Shown: positions 7,838-17,178 of the stretch, one piece after another
How positions within the stretch are numbered: position 1 is the first letter of the stretch
Layout: every line of letters starts with the position of its first letter
DNA from: Nocardia donostiensis
GTDB taxonomy: Bacteria; Actinomycetota; Actinomycetes; Mycobacteriales; Mycobacteriaceae
Direction: 5' to 3'
NCBI RefSeq assembly: GCF_002081715.1
Contig: NZ_MUKP01000014.1
Coordinates: 1-64,000, forward strand
DNA: 64,000 bases
Made by a program: the position numbers and the translations under genes
Notes under the pieces: generated by a model
Databases searched by the model: none
What the model was told of the DNA's origin: nothing
Seen by the model: the letters and a program-made list of their open reading frames with translations, nothing else

Positions 7838-10777
7838 ATGCGCGTGAGGGCGCTGGCACGAGGGGAAAACCGGCCCTTGGTTGGACGCATCGAGGAGATG
7901 CGCTCGCTCCGCGAGGTACTGAAAGTATGCGCCGACGGTGGGACGGCAGCGGTCTCGGTATCCGGCGAACCGGGCATCGGGAAGACCCGGCTCCTGCAAG
8001 AAGCGTGTAAGACAGGACAGGAGCTCGGTTTTCGGATCCTGACCGGCGGGGCCACCGAGCTGGAGCGCGAGATTCCGTACTCGGTGCTGGTAGACGCGCT
8101 GGACCAGCCGTTGGGCGCACTTCCCGACCGCCAGTTGCGGGCGCTCGGCGCGAAGAATCTGGCGGAGCTCGGCCGGTTCCTTCCCTCACTGCGGACGTGG
8201 GCTGCCCCGTTGTCGGCCGCGACATGGATCGAGCGGCAGCAATGTCACCATAGCGTGCGAATGACGTTGCAGTATTTGGCCGAACAACAACCGGTCGTGC
8301 TAGTGCTCGACGATGTGCATTGGGCCGACCACGCGTCGTTGGAGATCATCGCGCATCTCCTCCGCAGCGGCGTGCCACGCTGCGCGCTGTTGCTGGCGCA
8401 TCGCACGGCGCAGTTACCCGAGGTCCATGCCGCGGCCTTGAACCGAGCCGCATACGAGGGCATTCTCACGTCGCTGGGACTCGGCCCGCTGTCCCTGACG
8501 GAGACGGCGCAGCTACTCGGGGGGCAGGTGCGCGGGCAGGAGCTGGCCGAGCTGCACCACGACTGTGGTGGGAATCCGTTCTATGTACGTGAGCTCGCAT
8601 GGGCGCGGGGCGGGCCGCACGATGCGGTCGACGACCGGGCGGGTGGCGGCGACAGCGGCCGCGTACCCGCGGTCGTGCAGGGCGCATTGGATCAGGAGAT
8701 CCGCGCGCTATCGTCGCGGTCCCGGCGATTGCTGTATGCCGCCGCCGTCGCTGGGGAGCCGTTCGATCTGGGGCTGGCGGTATTGATTGCAGGTTTGGCC
8801 GAGGACGAGATCGCCGCGACAGCAGACGAATTGGTGGCCACCCAGTTGGTTCAGGAGACGAAGACATTCGGCAGGCTGTCCTTCCGGCATCCCCTCATCC
8901 GGCGCGCGGTTTATGAGCGAAGCGGATATGGATGGCGTCGCGCCGCACACCGTCGCGCCGCGCAGGTGCTCACCGCACGGGGGGCCGATTTATCGCTGCG
9001 TGCGCATCACATCGAGCACAGCAGCGATATCGGCGACCCGGCGGCGGTCGCTGTGCTGGCCGAGGCCGGGGCGGCCGCCGCGGCACGCGCACCGGTCACC
9101 GCCGTCCGCTGGTTCCGGGCGGCCTTGCGTCTCCTTCCCGCAGATGCGGCGACCGAGCAGAGACTTACCCTTGTCATGGCGCTATCGGAGGTGCTGAACG
9201 CCTGCGGTCGCCTCCGCGAGAGCCGAGACGTCCTTCGCGCAGTGGTCGAGTTGGCCTCGTCGGCGGCACCGGCTGATCACGCGCGCATGCTGGTCATGCT
9301 CGCGGCGACCGAACAAGGACTCGGCAACACCACCGAAGGTCAGCGGTTGCTGACGGCTGCCCTCATGCTGGCGCCGCCGGACAGTGTCGAGGCCGCGTCG
9401 TACAAGCTGGAGCTCGCGAAGAGTCACATGGTGCTCGGTGCTTGGGACCGCGCCGTGGCCATCCTCGCCGAATTGAAAACCACAGCGCGGTCGAGAGCTG
9501 ACCGCCGTCTGCATTTCCTGGCCACCGCGGCCAGCGCCTACCTGGCGACCACCCAGCTGAACCCGAGGTTGGATGACGGACTCAGCGACCTCGACGAGTC
9601 GGCGCGAACACTGGACACGCTCACCGACTGTGATGTAGCGCCAGGCCTGCTGGGAGGGCTGGCGGATGTGGTGTATGCCGACGTCTGCTTCGAACGCTGG
9701 ACAGTCGGAGTGGAGCATGCCGACCGGGGTATCCAGCTGTGTCGCAGCACCGGCCGCGGGCAGCATGTCGTAGACCTGATACACCTGAAGGCGGTGGCTC
9801 TTCTGGTGCAGGGAAGTCTAGAGCGTGCTTTGGCAGAGGCGGAGAATGCCGTCGAAACCGCACTGGTGCTGGACCATCCGCCGATGGTCGCCATGACCGA
9901 GGCGACGCGGTGCTGGGCGTTGTCCCTGCTGGGGCATACTCGGCAAGCCCTCACGGTCGGTGCTCGAAGTGTGAATATCGCCGCTCAGGTACCGCGCGGT
10001 GTGAGTTCTTGGCATGCTTCCCTGTCCTATGGGGCGGCGCTCATCGAGAACGGCCAGTACGAACATGGTCGCGAGCAGATCACCACTGTCGGCGGCTATC
10101 GCGAATTCGGCGAGATCCTGCCGACATCACTTCCCTACTGGTTGCGTTGGCTGGTCGAAGCCGAGGTGGAGCTGGGCCGGCTGGACCGGGCGGCGCAGGT
10201 CGTCGAGCATTTGGAGGTCATCGCTGAGACGGCGCCGATGATGCGTATGCGTATCGGTGACGCCCGATATGCCCGTTCCCGGCTGCTACTGGCCCGCGGC
10301 GAGGTGAACGACGCGGCGGTCTCGGCTCGTGTTGCGGTCGCGGCGTATGAGAAGAGCGGAACCCTCGTGGAAGCTGCCCGTTCCCGGTTGCTGCTCGGCC
10401 GTATTCTGTCCGGTATCGGTGACTTCGCCACTGCTGAAAGGGAACTCGGTGCGGCGCTGTCGGTGGCGACCCACTGTGGCGCCGCCACGTTGGTCGAGCG
10501 GGTGCGGCGGGTGCTGGACGAACTCGAGGTGGAACCGGGACGCAGCAGGCAGCCATGTCCGGCGGTATCGGTTTTCGCCGATCTCACTTCGCGCCAGCGG
10601 GAGATTGTCAACCGAGTGGTTCTGGGTAAGACCAACCGCCAGATCTCCACAGAGCTGCATGTGAGCGAGAAGACCGTAGAGGCACATCTGTCACGGTTGT
10701 TCACCAGGCTGGGTGTCGCATCGCGCACCGAACTGGCCGCACGTGCCGTGGCTGATCGAGCTCGCCGCGGCACCTGA
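7838..10777 (+). CDS. Large ATP-binding LuxR-family (LAL) transcriptional regulator
   Basis: 979 aa. An N-terminal AAA ATPase carries Walker A SGEPGIGKT (residues 42-50) and Walker B VLVLDDVHWAD (about 154-164). A long alpha-helical, TPR-like middle (about 400-880) follows. The C-terminal LuxR helix-turn-helix (about 912-970) contains LTSRQREIVNRVVLGKTNRQ. ATG 7838 abuts GGAGGAG; GTG 7844, two codons on, is better spaced and could be the real start. LAL proteins are ATP-dependent activators that sense a small ligand and often control catabolic or secondary-metabolic genes. The P450 starts 155 bp downstream on the same strand and is the obvious candidate target. Confidence 0.9.
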   Translation: MRVRALARGENRPLVGRIEEMRSLREVLKVCADGGTAAVSVSGEPGIGKTRLLQEACKTGQELGFRILTGGATELEREIPYSVLVDALDQPLGALPDRQLRALGAKNLAELGRFLPSLRTWAAPLSAATWIERQQCHHSVRMTLQYLAEQQPVVLVLDDVHWADHASLEIIAHLLRSGVPRCALLLAHRTAQLPEVHAAALNRAAYEGILTSLGLGPLSLTETAQLLGGQVRGQELAELHHDCGGNPFYVRELAWARGGPHDAVDDRAGGGDSGRVPAVVQGALDQEIRALSSRSRRLLYAAAVAGEPFDLGLAVLIAGLAEDEIAATADELVATQLVQETKTFGRLSFRHPLIRRAVYERSGYGWRRAAHRRAAQVLTARGADLSLRAHHIEHSSDIGDPAAVAVLAEAGAAAAARAPVTAVRWFRAALRLLPADAATEQRLTLVMALSEVLNACGRLRESRDVLRAVVELASSAAPADHARMLVMLAATEQGLGNTTEGQRLLTAALMLAPPDSVEAASYKLELAKSHMVLGAWDRAVAILAELKTTARSRADRRLHFLATAASAYLATTQLNPRLDDGLSDLDESARTLDTLTDCDVAPGLLGGLADVVYADVCFERWTVGVEHADRGIQLCRSTGRGQHVVDLIHLKAVALLVQGSLERALAEAENAVETALVLDHPPMVAMTEATRCWALSLLGHTRQALTVGARSVNIAAQVPRGVSSWHASLSYGAALIENGQYEHGREQITTVGGYREFGEILPTSLPYWLRWLVEAEVELGRLDRAAQVVEHLEVIAETAPMMRMRIGDARYARSRLLLARGEVNDAAVSARVAVAAYEKSGTLVEAARSRLLLGRILSGIGDFATAERELGAALSVATHCGAATLVERVRRVLDELEVEPGRSRQPCPAVSVFADLTSRQREIVNRVVLGKTNRQISTELHVSEKTVEAHLSRLFTRLGVASRTELAARAVADRARRGT

Positions 10778-10932
10778 GTATCTCCGAGAACGCTTACTGT
10801 AGTGGGGTTTTCCCTACTTGTGTTCGTCGGTAGAACTGCCGAGCATACGAGATGCGTCTTCGTTCGGGACGCGAGCCCTTGGTGGGGTGCCGCTCGAATC
10901 AGAGAAAACCTCGAATCAGAGAGAACACGGCC

Positions 10933-12324
10933 ATGACGGATACTTCTTCGAAACCATCGACTTCTCCGGGAAGGGGAGCGCGTCCGCCTGGTCCACCCGG
11001 CGGGTTGCGGTCAGCGCTCGCCTTCCAGCGATCACCCTTGGCTTTTCTCTCCGCTACCGTCGACAAGTACGGGGATGTCGCCACGGTCGAGATCCCCAGG
11101 ATGCCGTTCGTCATGGTCAATCATCCCGACCATGTAAACCACATCTTGAAGAAGCATCAACGCAACTACGACCGCCATGGTCCCGCGCACGATATGGCCC
11201 GCAACTTTTTCGGTAACGGCCTGGCCACTGCGGCCCGACCTGGTTGGCTGGCTCAGCGTCGTCTGCTCCAGCCGGCGTTTCACCGGAAGCACATCACCGA
11301 GTTCGGTGCGGCGATGGCCGACACCATCGCAACCACCATGGACAGGTGGGAGACGGTTCGTGCGGGCGGCGGCACCCTCGACCTGACCGACGAGATGAGC
11401 GATCTCACGCTGCGCATCGTGGTGCGTGCGCTGTTCGGCATGGATCCCGAAGACGCGATGATCCGCCGCTTCACCGGCGCTGTGGCGACCGCGACCCGGG
11501 AACTCGCCGCGTACATGCAGTTTCCGCTGATCCCGCTGTCTGTGCCGACCCTTGGGCATCGCAGGTTTCGCCGGGCGCTCGCCACCATGGACGAAATCGT
11601 TTACACCATGATCGAGCGGCAGCGCCGCGAAGTCCTGGCCGGTACGGACAGCGGTAGCTTGCTGTCGCTGATGGTCCGGGCCCGCGACGCCGACACCGGC
11701 GCATCCATGGACGATGAGCAGCTGCGCGACGAAGTACGCACCATGCTGTTCGCCGGACATGAGACCAGCGCGAACACGCTGGCCTGGGCCTGGTACTCGA
11801 TCGGTCGCCATCCCGAGGTCGAGCAGCGTCTCCGGGAGGAGGTAGATCGGGTACTCGGCGATCGGCAGCCCACCATGGACGATGTACCGGCGCTCACCTA
11901 CACCCGGCAGGTCATCCTGGAGACGCTGCGGATGTATGCACCGGCCTGGCAGAATTTCCGGCAGGCCGAAGAAGACGACGAGATCGACGGCTTCCGGATT
12001 CCCGCGGGAACCCTGCTTTTCTGGAGCTACTATCTGGTGCATCGTCACCCCGATTTCTGGGAGCAGCCCGACCGGTTCGATCCGAACCGTTTCACCGGAC
12101 AAGACGGCATCAACGGCGAAGCCCCAGCCTTCTTCCCGTTCGGCACGGGCCCCAGGCTCTGTATCGGAAATACCTTCGCGATGACCGAGATGCAGCTGGC
12201 GATCGTCATGATCTTGCAGCGTTTCCGGCTGGAACCGGTGGATTCCGCGGAAATAGCACCGAAAGCCAGTGTGACGCTCAAAATGGCCGAGCCGCTCATC
12301 GTGCGGCTCGCGCAGGCCGAGTAA
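10933..12324 (+). CDS. Cytochrome P450 monooxygenase
   Basis: 463 aa from ATG 10933, after AGAGAG; an in-frame ATG at 10852 would add 27 unconserved residues. The N-terminus is proline-rich with no membrane anchor, so the enzyme is soluble. The I-helix oxygen-activation motif is AGHETS (about residue 274), the ExxR motif is ETLR (about 329), and the heme loop is FGTGPRLCIG with the thiolate Cys near 409. The whole P450 core is present. The substrate is unknown; no ferredoxin or ferredoxin reductase is adjacent, so electrons must come from elsewhere. It lies 155 bp behind the LAL regulator. Confidence 0.93.
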   Translation: MTDTSSKPSTSPGRGARPPGPPGGLRSALAFQRSPLAFLSATVDKYGDVATVEIPRMPFVMVNHPDHVNHILKKHQRNYDRHGPAHDMARNFFGNGLATAARPGWLAQRRLLQPAFHRKHITEFGAAMADTIATTMDRWETVRAGGGTLDLTDEMSDLTLRIVVRALFGMDPEDAMIRRFTGAVATATRELAAYMQFPLIPLSVPTLGHRRFRRALATMDEIVYTMIERQRREVLAGTDSGSLLSLMVRARDADTGASMDDEQLRDEVRTMLFAGHETSANTLAWAWYSIGRHPEVEQRLREEVDRVLGDRQPTMDDVPALTYTRQVILETLRMYAPAWQNFRQAEEDDEIDGFRIPAGTLLFWSYYLVHRHPDFWEQPDRFDPNRFTGQDGINGEAPAFFPFGTGPRLCIGNTFAMTEMQLAIVMILQRFRLEPVDSAEIAPKASVTLKMAEPLIVRLAQAE

Positions 12325-12388
12325 CGGTATCGGGCCGAAGACCGAGGTCGAGGTCAGGTGGTCTCGTCCCCGAGGTGAGAACGACGTC

Positions 12389-13477
12389 TTATAGCGGGGT
12401 GCGCATCAACAGCACGTTGTATTGGTGATGGACGGTCAGCAGGAAGTACAGATCGCTACCGGTCTGATACGGAAAGATCATCGGCGCGTAGGCCGAAGGC
12501 AGCGCTGCGGTGTCGACCAGCGTCCGCGGCGGGCTCCAGGGCCCCTGCGGCGCTGCGGCGGTCCGCATGACCACCGAATTCGTCGGATCCGTTGTCAACA
12601 TGACGTACTGGCCCAGGTGCTCGTTCCACTGCACGGACAGTTCCGCAACACCCTCGACGATCGGCGCCGCTGCCTTGGCGTCGCCTGGTTTCCAGGCCGT
12701 CCCGTCCCAGTACTCGTAGGCGTCTATATTCGCGATATCGAATTCCTGCACCCGCGAAATGAATCCGGGGTTGTTGCGCCCGGCGGGAGTGCCATAGCGG
12801 TAGACGTAACCGTCTTCCTTGACGAAGGCGTTCTGCTGAAACCGCTCGTGCCCGTCGACGTTGGCGCGGCGCGTGGTCGGCAGCTGCGCCCAGGTCTGCC
12901 CGCCGTCACCGGATGCGGCGAGAGTGACGAAGTTGGTGGTCCATCTGCCGTGGTCGCCCCATCCACGAACCGACATCAGGCTCAGGTATTGCACGCCGCC
13001 CACCGCGATACCCGCGGTGGGGATCAGGCTGATCTCGATACCGGGGATCTTCGGGCTGGGCAGCGGGTTCGGCACCACACTGTCGAAAAAGATGCCCTGG
13101 GACGGGTCTTTGGTGTGGCTGCGGAAGATCACGTTGCTGGTCCAGGCCCACACACTGCCCGCGAGCAGGTTCGGAATGCCCAGCCCGGCGCTGTCGCCGA
13201 AAGCGGTGAGCAGGGTGCCGTTGCCGTCGTCCCACATCACCCCGAGGTCGGTGCCGAGCACATTGACCTGATGGGTGCGGTTCGGGCTGTCCATTCCAGT
13301 GACCTGGAAGATCGCCTGAGTGGGGCCGGGTAGTGCGGGCAACCCACGCGGTTGGCCGTTGAAACCGGGGATCGGGTTCACATTGTTGGGGTCCGCAACA
13401 GCGGCGCCGGTCGCCACCAGCGTCAATGCGGCTGCCAGAGCACCGATTCGAGCGATTGCCGACAGCGAACGGTTCAT
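12389..13477 (-). CDS. Exported DUF4185 protein (paralogue 1)
   Basis: 362 aa from ATG 13477, with GGAGGG 8-10 nt upstream; a longer open frame reaches 13525. The signal peptide ends near ATGAAVADP. The body matches DUF4185 and has the repeated short blocks of a five-bladed beta-propeller-like fold, for example VNVLGTDLGVMWDDG, FFDSVVPNP and TGSDLYFLLTVHHQYNVLLM. The function of DUF4185 proteins is unknown; a hydrolytic or carbohydrate-binding surface role is plausible from the fold. A close paralogue lies at 18483-19589 in the same orientation. A strong hairpin (13530-13556) separates it from fadE5. Confidence 0.85.
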   Translation of the reverse strand: MNRSLSAIARIGALAAALTLVATGAAVADPNNVNPIPGFNGQPRGLPALPGPTQAIFQVTGMDSPNRTHQVNVLGTDLGVMWDDGNGTLLTAFGDSAGLGIPNLLAGSVWAWTSNVIFRSHTKDPSQGIFFDSVVPNPLPSPKIPGIEISLIPTAGIAVGGVQYLSLMSVRGWGDHGRWTTNFVTLAASGDGGQTWAQLPTTRRANVDGHERFQQNAFVKEDGYVYRYGTPAGRNNPGFISRVQEFDIANIDAYEYWDGTAWKPGDAKAAAPIVEGVAELSVQWNEHLGQYVMLTTDPTNSVVMRTAAAPQGPWSPPRTLVDTAALPSAYAPMIFPYQTGSDLYFLLTVHHQYNVLLMRTPL

Positions 13478-13529
13478 TGCCAACGGTCCCTCCTGCGCGA
13501 TCTGCCGCGATTGTGCCACGGACACGACG

Positions 13530-13556
13530 AAGCGGCCCGGATTGTCCGGGCCGCTT
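13530..13556 (-). terminator. Hairpin terminator after fadE5
   Basis: AAGCGGCCCGGA (13530-13541) and TCCGGGCCGCTT (13545-13556) form a perfect 12-bp stem with a 3-nt loop, 27 bp past the fadE5 stop and upstream of the DUF4185 start. There is no clear U tract, as is common for actinobacterial terminators. Confidence 0.75.
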
Positions 13557-13582
13557 CAGGAGATCGCGCACAGGTCAACGCA

Positions 13583-15418
13583 TCAGAACGCTGCTTCGTC
13601 GAGCTCCATGATGTCGTTGTCCAGGTTGGCCAGGATCGCGCGGGTCGCGGTCAGCTCGGGCAGGATATTGCGTGCGAAGAACTGCGCCACACCGACCTTG
13701 CCCTGGTAGAACGCGCGGTCGGCGCCCTCGGCGCCCGCGTCCAGCGCCGCACCGGCCACTTCGGCGCCGCGCAGCAGCTGCCAGCCGATGAGCAGGTCAC
13801 CGACGGAGAGCAGGAAACGCACCGATCCCAGGCCGACCTTGTACAGCTCGCTCGGCTGTTCCTGGGCGCCCATCAGGTGCCCGGTGAGGGTGGCGGCCAT
13901 GGCCTGCACATCCTCTAGCGCGGTGGCCAGCAGCTTGCGCTCCCCCTTCAGCCGGCCGTTGCCCGCCTCGGAATCGATGAACTTCTGGATTTGCCCGGCC
14001 ACATGGCCCAGCGCCACCCCGCGGTCGCGGGCGATCTTGCGGAAGAAGAAGTCCTGCGCCTGGATGGCGGTGGTGCCCTCGTACAGCGAGTCGATCTTCG
14101 CGTCGCGAATGTACTGCTCGATCGGGTAGTCCTGCAGGAAGCCGGAACCGCCCAGGGTCTGCAGCGATTCGGTCAGGTACTGGTAGGCCCGCTCCGATCC
14201 CACACCCTTGACGATCGGCAGCAGCAGATCGTTGACCCGGGCGGCGGTATCGGCGTCGGCGCCGGAAACCAGCTCGGCCACATCGGCGTTCTGGTGAGCG
14301 GCAGTGTAGAGGTATACCGCGCGCAGCCCCTCCGCGTACGCCTTCTGGGTCGCCAGGCTGCGCCGCACGTCCGGGTGATGAGTGATGGTGACGCGCGGGG
14401 CGGCCTTATCGGCCATCTGGGTGAGGTCGGCGCCCTGCACGCGCTCCTTGGCGTACTCGAGCGCGTTCAGGTAACCGGTCGACAGGGTCGCGATGGCTTT
14501 GGTGCCCACCATCATGCGGGCGTGCTCGATGACCTCGAACATCTGCGCGATGCCGTCGTGCACCTCGCCGACCAGCCAGCCCTGGGCAGGAACACCGTGG
14601 CCGCCGAAGGTGACCTCGCAGGTGGCCGAAACCTTCAGACCCATCTTGTGTTCGACGCCGGTGACGAAAACGCCGTTGCGGTCGCCGAGTTCACCGGTCT
14701 CGGGATCGAAGTGGTACTTCGGCACGAAGAACAGCGACAGACCCTTGGTGCCCGGTCCCGCGCCCTCGGGACGGGCCAGCACCAGGTGCATGATGTTGGG
14801 GAACAGGTCGTCGGAGTCGGCGGAGGTGATGAACCGCTTGACGCCCTCGATATGCCAGGAGCCGTCCTCCTGTTTGACGGCCTTGGTGCGGCCTGCGCCC
14901 ACGTCGGAGCCTGCGTCGGGCTCGGTCAGCACCATGGTGGCGCCCCAGCCCTGCTCGACGGCGATCTGCGCCCACTTCTTCTGCTCGTCGGTGGCGTTGT
15001 TGTAGAAGATGTTGGCGAAGCCGGGGCCAGCGGCGTACATGAACGCGGCAGGCTGAGCGCCCAGGATCAGTTCGGCGATGGCCCAGTAGGCGGCGCGCGG
15101 AACCGGAATGCCGCCTAGTTCCTCGGCAACCGAGAACTTGTCCCAACCGCCCTCTTCGAGGGTCTTGTAGCTCTTCTTGAACGATTCCGGCAGCGAGACG
15201 GAGTGGGTCTCGGGGTCGAAGACCGGCGGGTTGCGGTCGGCGTCGGCGAACGACTCACCCAGCGGCCCTTCGGCCAGGCGGCGCACCTCGTTGAGCATCT
15301 CTTTGACGGTGTCGGTGTCGAGATCGCCGTACGCACCGCTGTCGAGGAGGTTGCCGAGGCCGAGTACCTCGAAGAGGTTGAACTCCAGGTCGCGGACGTT
15401 GCTCTTGTAATGACCCAT
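13583..15418 (-). CDS. fadE5: Acyl-CoA dehydrogenase, FadE5 type
   Basis: 611 aa, the same length as M. tuberculosis FadE5. It carries the ACAD domains in order: an unusually long N-terminal helical domain, the beta domain with [13 protein letters not shown] (about residues 170-182), and the C-terminal helical domain ending in a long extra alpha region typical of the FadE5/FadE12 group. The catalytic glutamate is present in the block [17 protein letters not shown]. It oxidises saturated acyl-CoA to trans-2-enoyl-CoA with FAD and passes electrons to ETF, in the cytosol. A palindromic operator lies 123-136 bp upstream of the start. The hairpin at 13530-13556 ends the transcript. Confidence 0.93.
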   Translation of the reverse strand: MGHYKSNVRDLEFNLFEVLGLGNLLDSGAYGDLDTDTVKEMLNEVRRLAEGPLGESFADADRNPPVFDPETHSVSLPESFKKSYKTLEEGGWDKFSVAEELGGIPVPRAAYWAIAELILGAQPAAFMYAAGPGFANIFYNNATDEQKKWAQIAVEQGWGATMVLTEPDAGSDVGAGRTKAVKQEDGSWHIEGVKRFITSADSDDLFPNIMHLVLARPEGAGPGTKGLSLFFVPKYHFDPETGELGDRNGVFVTGVEHKMGLKVSATCEVTFGGHGVPAQGWLVGEVHDGIAQMFEVIEHARMMVGTKAIATLSTGYLNALEYAKERVQGADLTQMADKAAPRVTITHHPDVRRSLATQKAYAEGLRAVYLYTAAHQNADVAELVSGADADTAARVNDLLLPIVKGVGSERAYQYLTESLQTLGGSGFLQDYPIEQYIRDAKIDSLYEGTTAIQAQDFFFRKIARDRGVALGHVAGQIQKFIDSEAGNGRLKGERKLLATALEDVQAMAATLTGHLMGAQEQPSELYKVGLGSVRFLLSVGDLLIGWQLLRGAEVAGAALDAGAEGADRAFYQGKVGVAQFFARNILPELTATRAILANLDNDIMELDEAAF

Positions 15419-15540
15419 GTCAGTAACTCACTCTCCGTTGAGTTGGTGCGGTCGGTTGGTTGCCGTTCCCGCCCGTTGTCGCCATCGGGTAGCCTTACCG
15501 GATCAACCGCATGCTACTCGCGGGTAACTTAGTGTACATA

Positions 15541-15554
15541 TTACCGATCGGTAA
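15541..15554. promoter_or_regulatory. Palindromic operator upstream of fadE5
   Basis: TTACCGATCGGTAA is a perfect 14-bp palindrome of the form TTACC-N4-GGTAA, typical in size of a TetR-family site. It lies in the divergent gap between fadE5 (leftward, start 15418) and the small hydrolase gene (rightward). Related half sites occur nearby (CTTACCGG near 15496; GGGTAACT near 15523). A matching site is found upstream of the etfD gene at 56867-56884. Confidence 0.65.
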
Positions 15555-15641
15555 GGCAGCCGCAAAGATGAATCCGCTCAATGTGACGAGTTGAACACGA
15601 AGGTTTGCCGACAAGCTGCTATACGTCACACCTTGGTTACG

Positions 15642-16250
15642 GTGAGGCGTGTGCGGATCTCCACCAGCGCCGGCCCGGCCGACATCGAACTCGACACACC
15701 GGACGAACCGAGATTCCTGCTAGCGATCACCCACGGTGCGGGCGGCGGCGTCGACGCGGCCGATATTCTCACCGTGCGCGACACCGCGCTGGAACACGGG
15801 GGTGCGGTCGCGCGCATAGTGCAGCCCTACCGGGTAGCCGGACGGCGCGCCCCCGGCTCGGCCACTATCCAGGACGCGGCGTGGCTGGACATCGTCGCCA
15901 CCGTAGGAGAACAAGTCGCCCCAGGGTTGCCGCTGATCCTCGGCGGGCGCAGCAACGGCGCTCGCGTCGCCTGCCGCACCGCCTCCCGGCTCCAGGCGCG
16001 TGGCGTCATCGCACTGTCGTTTCCGCTGCATCCCCCCGGGAAACCCGAAAGCTCCCGCCGCGACGAACTACTCGCCGCGCACCCGATCGAGGTGGTGGTA
16101 GTCAACGGCGGGAGCGACCCGTTCGGCATCCCGGACCCCGCCGATGCCGCCGAGGTGCGCATCATCCCAGGTCAACCGCATTCGTTCCGGAAAGGTTTCG
16201 ACATCATCGCCGAAACGACGGGCTCGTGGCTCGAGCGCTGGGCTGGGTGA
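15642..16250 (+). CDS. Small alpha/beta hydrolase
   Basis: About 202 aa. The start is uncertain: GTG 15642 or GTG 15651 (the latter after GGTGAGG) precede the conserved beginning, and a TTG at 15591 would add unconserved residues. The chain is a compact hydrolase of the dienelactone-hydrolase/KANL3-Tex30 type. It has the oxyanion-loop motif THGAGGG, the nucleophile elbow GGRSNGAR (Ser about residue 106), a late Asp in NGGSDPFG and a His in PGQPHSF near the C-terminus, so the triad is complete. Substrate unknown. It is divergent from fadE5 and shares its upstream region with the palindrome at 15541. Confidence 0.75.
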   Translation: MRRVRISTSAGPADIELDTPDEPRFLLAITHGAGGGVDAADILTVRDTALEHGGAVARIVQPYRVAGRRAPGSATIQDAAWLDIVATVGEQVAPGLPLILGGRSNGARVACRTASRLQARGVIALSFPLHPPGKPESSRRDELLAAHPIEVVVVNGGSDPFGIPDPADAAEVRIIPGQPHSFRKGFDIIAETTGSWLERWAG

Positions 16251-16431
16251 GCGAGAGCGAAAGCCGTATGGGCACCAACACCCAGGCGTACAGCCACCCT
16301 CACCCGGTGCGTCGTTGCGCGCGCCGCGTTCCAGCTGGGACTGGTGGAAGCCCGTGCCGCGGATCCTGGGGCCGCCGGTACGGCCGAGGGTTCAGACAAT
16401 CCCATGCGCCGAGCGTGGCCGTCGACGTGAT

Positions 16432-17130
16432 TCAGATACCTTGTGAATCGCTCGACTCGGAGGGGTCTGGTTTCGGTGGTTTCATCGCGATGACCAGGGC
16501 GTCGATGGCATCGGGACCCTCGGTTGCGCGGGGCACCTGTTCGGCGGTTTGGATTGTCACATCCGAGTCGTAGCCGAGGTCGGCGACGATATCGTCCGGG
16601 GTGAACAGAATCTCCGGGTCCTGCGGACCGCCGTAGCCGTCGGTGAGGTTGCTGCTGTCGTGGCCGAGGACGAGCAGGGTGCCGCCAGGGGAGAGCAGGC
16701 GGGCGGACTGCCGGACCACCTCGCGGCGCTGCGGGGCGGGCAGATGCAGGAACACCATCAGCACCAGCTCGTAGGGGCCGGTGATACCGGCTCCGGGCAG
16801 ATCGGTGACGTCGGCACATTGCCAGTGGATTCGTCCGCGCACCGAACGCGACAGCCGGGAGGCGATGGTGCGCGCCTTGTCGATGCCGACCTGCGAGAAA
16901 TCCACCGCGTGCACCTGCCAGCCGTGCGTGGCCAGCCACAGGGTGTTGCGTCCCTCGCCGCAGGCCAGGTCCAGCGCACGCGGTGATTCCGGTAGCTGCC
17001 CGTCGGCGTCCGGGTACAGCGGTGTCCGCCGGTGCAATCCGTGCACATGCTGCACCACCGTGCTGTTGGGCGGAGCACCCCACACCAATTCACTCTGCGC
17101 GTACCGCGCGTCCCACTCGGCCGCGTCCAT
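16432..17130 (-). CDS. Class I SAM-dependent methyltransferase
   Basis: 232 aa, ATG 17130. It starts with the block MDAAEWDARYAQSELVWG, common in a thiopurine-methyltransferase/TehB-like group. Motif I ALDLACGEGRN (about residues 52-62) binds SAM, with an acidic end of beta-2 (VHAVDFS). The typical motif IV region YELVLMVFLHLP and motif VI region LLSPGGTLLVLGHD follow. The substrate cannot be read from sequence. It lies 48 bp downstream of the stop of the erythromycin-esterase-like gene on the same strand, so read-through is possible. Confidence 0.85.
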   Translation of the reverse strand: MDAAEWDARYAQSELVWGAPPNSTVVQHVHGLHRRTPLYPDADGQLPESPRALDLACGEGRNTLWLATHGWQVHAVDFSQVGIDKARTIASRLSRSVRGRIHWQCADVTDLPGAGITGPYELVLMVFLHLPAPQRREVVRQSARLLSPGGTLLVLGHDSSNLTDGYGGPQDPEILFTPDDIVADLGYDSDVTIQTAEQVPRATEGPDAIDALVIAMKPPKPDPSESSDSQGI

Positions 17131-17178
17131 ACCCCGAGTCTATGGACGCGGCCGGCGTCCGGAACATCCCCTCGCTTA

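Noticed and set aside
16172..17083. Leftward 303-codon open frame overlapping the methyltransferase
   Set aside because: Basic, low-complexity product in a shifted frame; the methyltransferase frame has clear SAM motifs.
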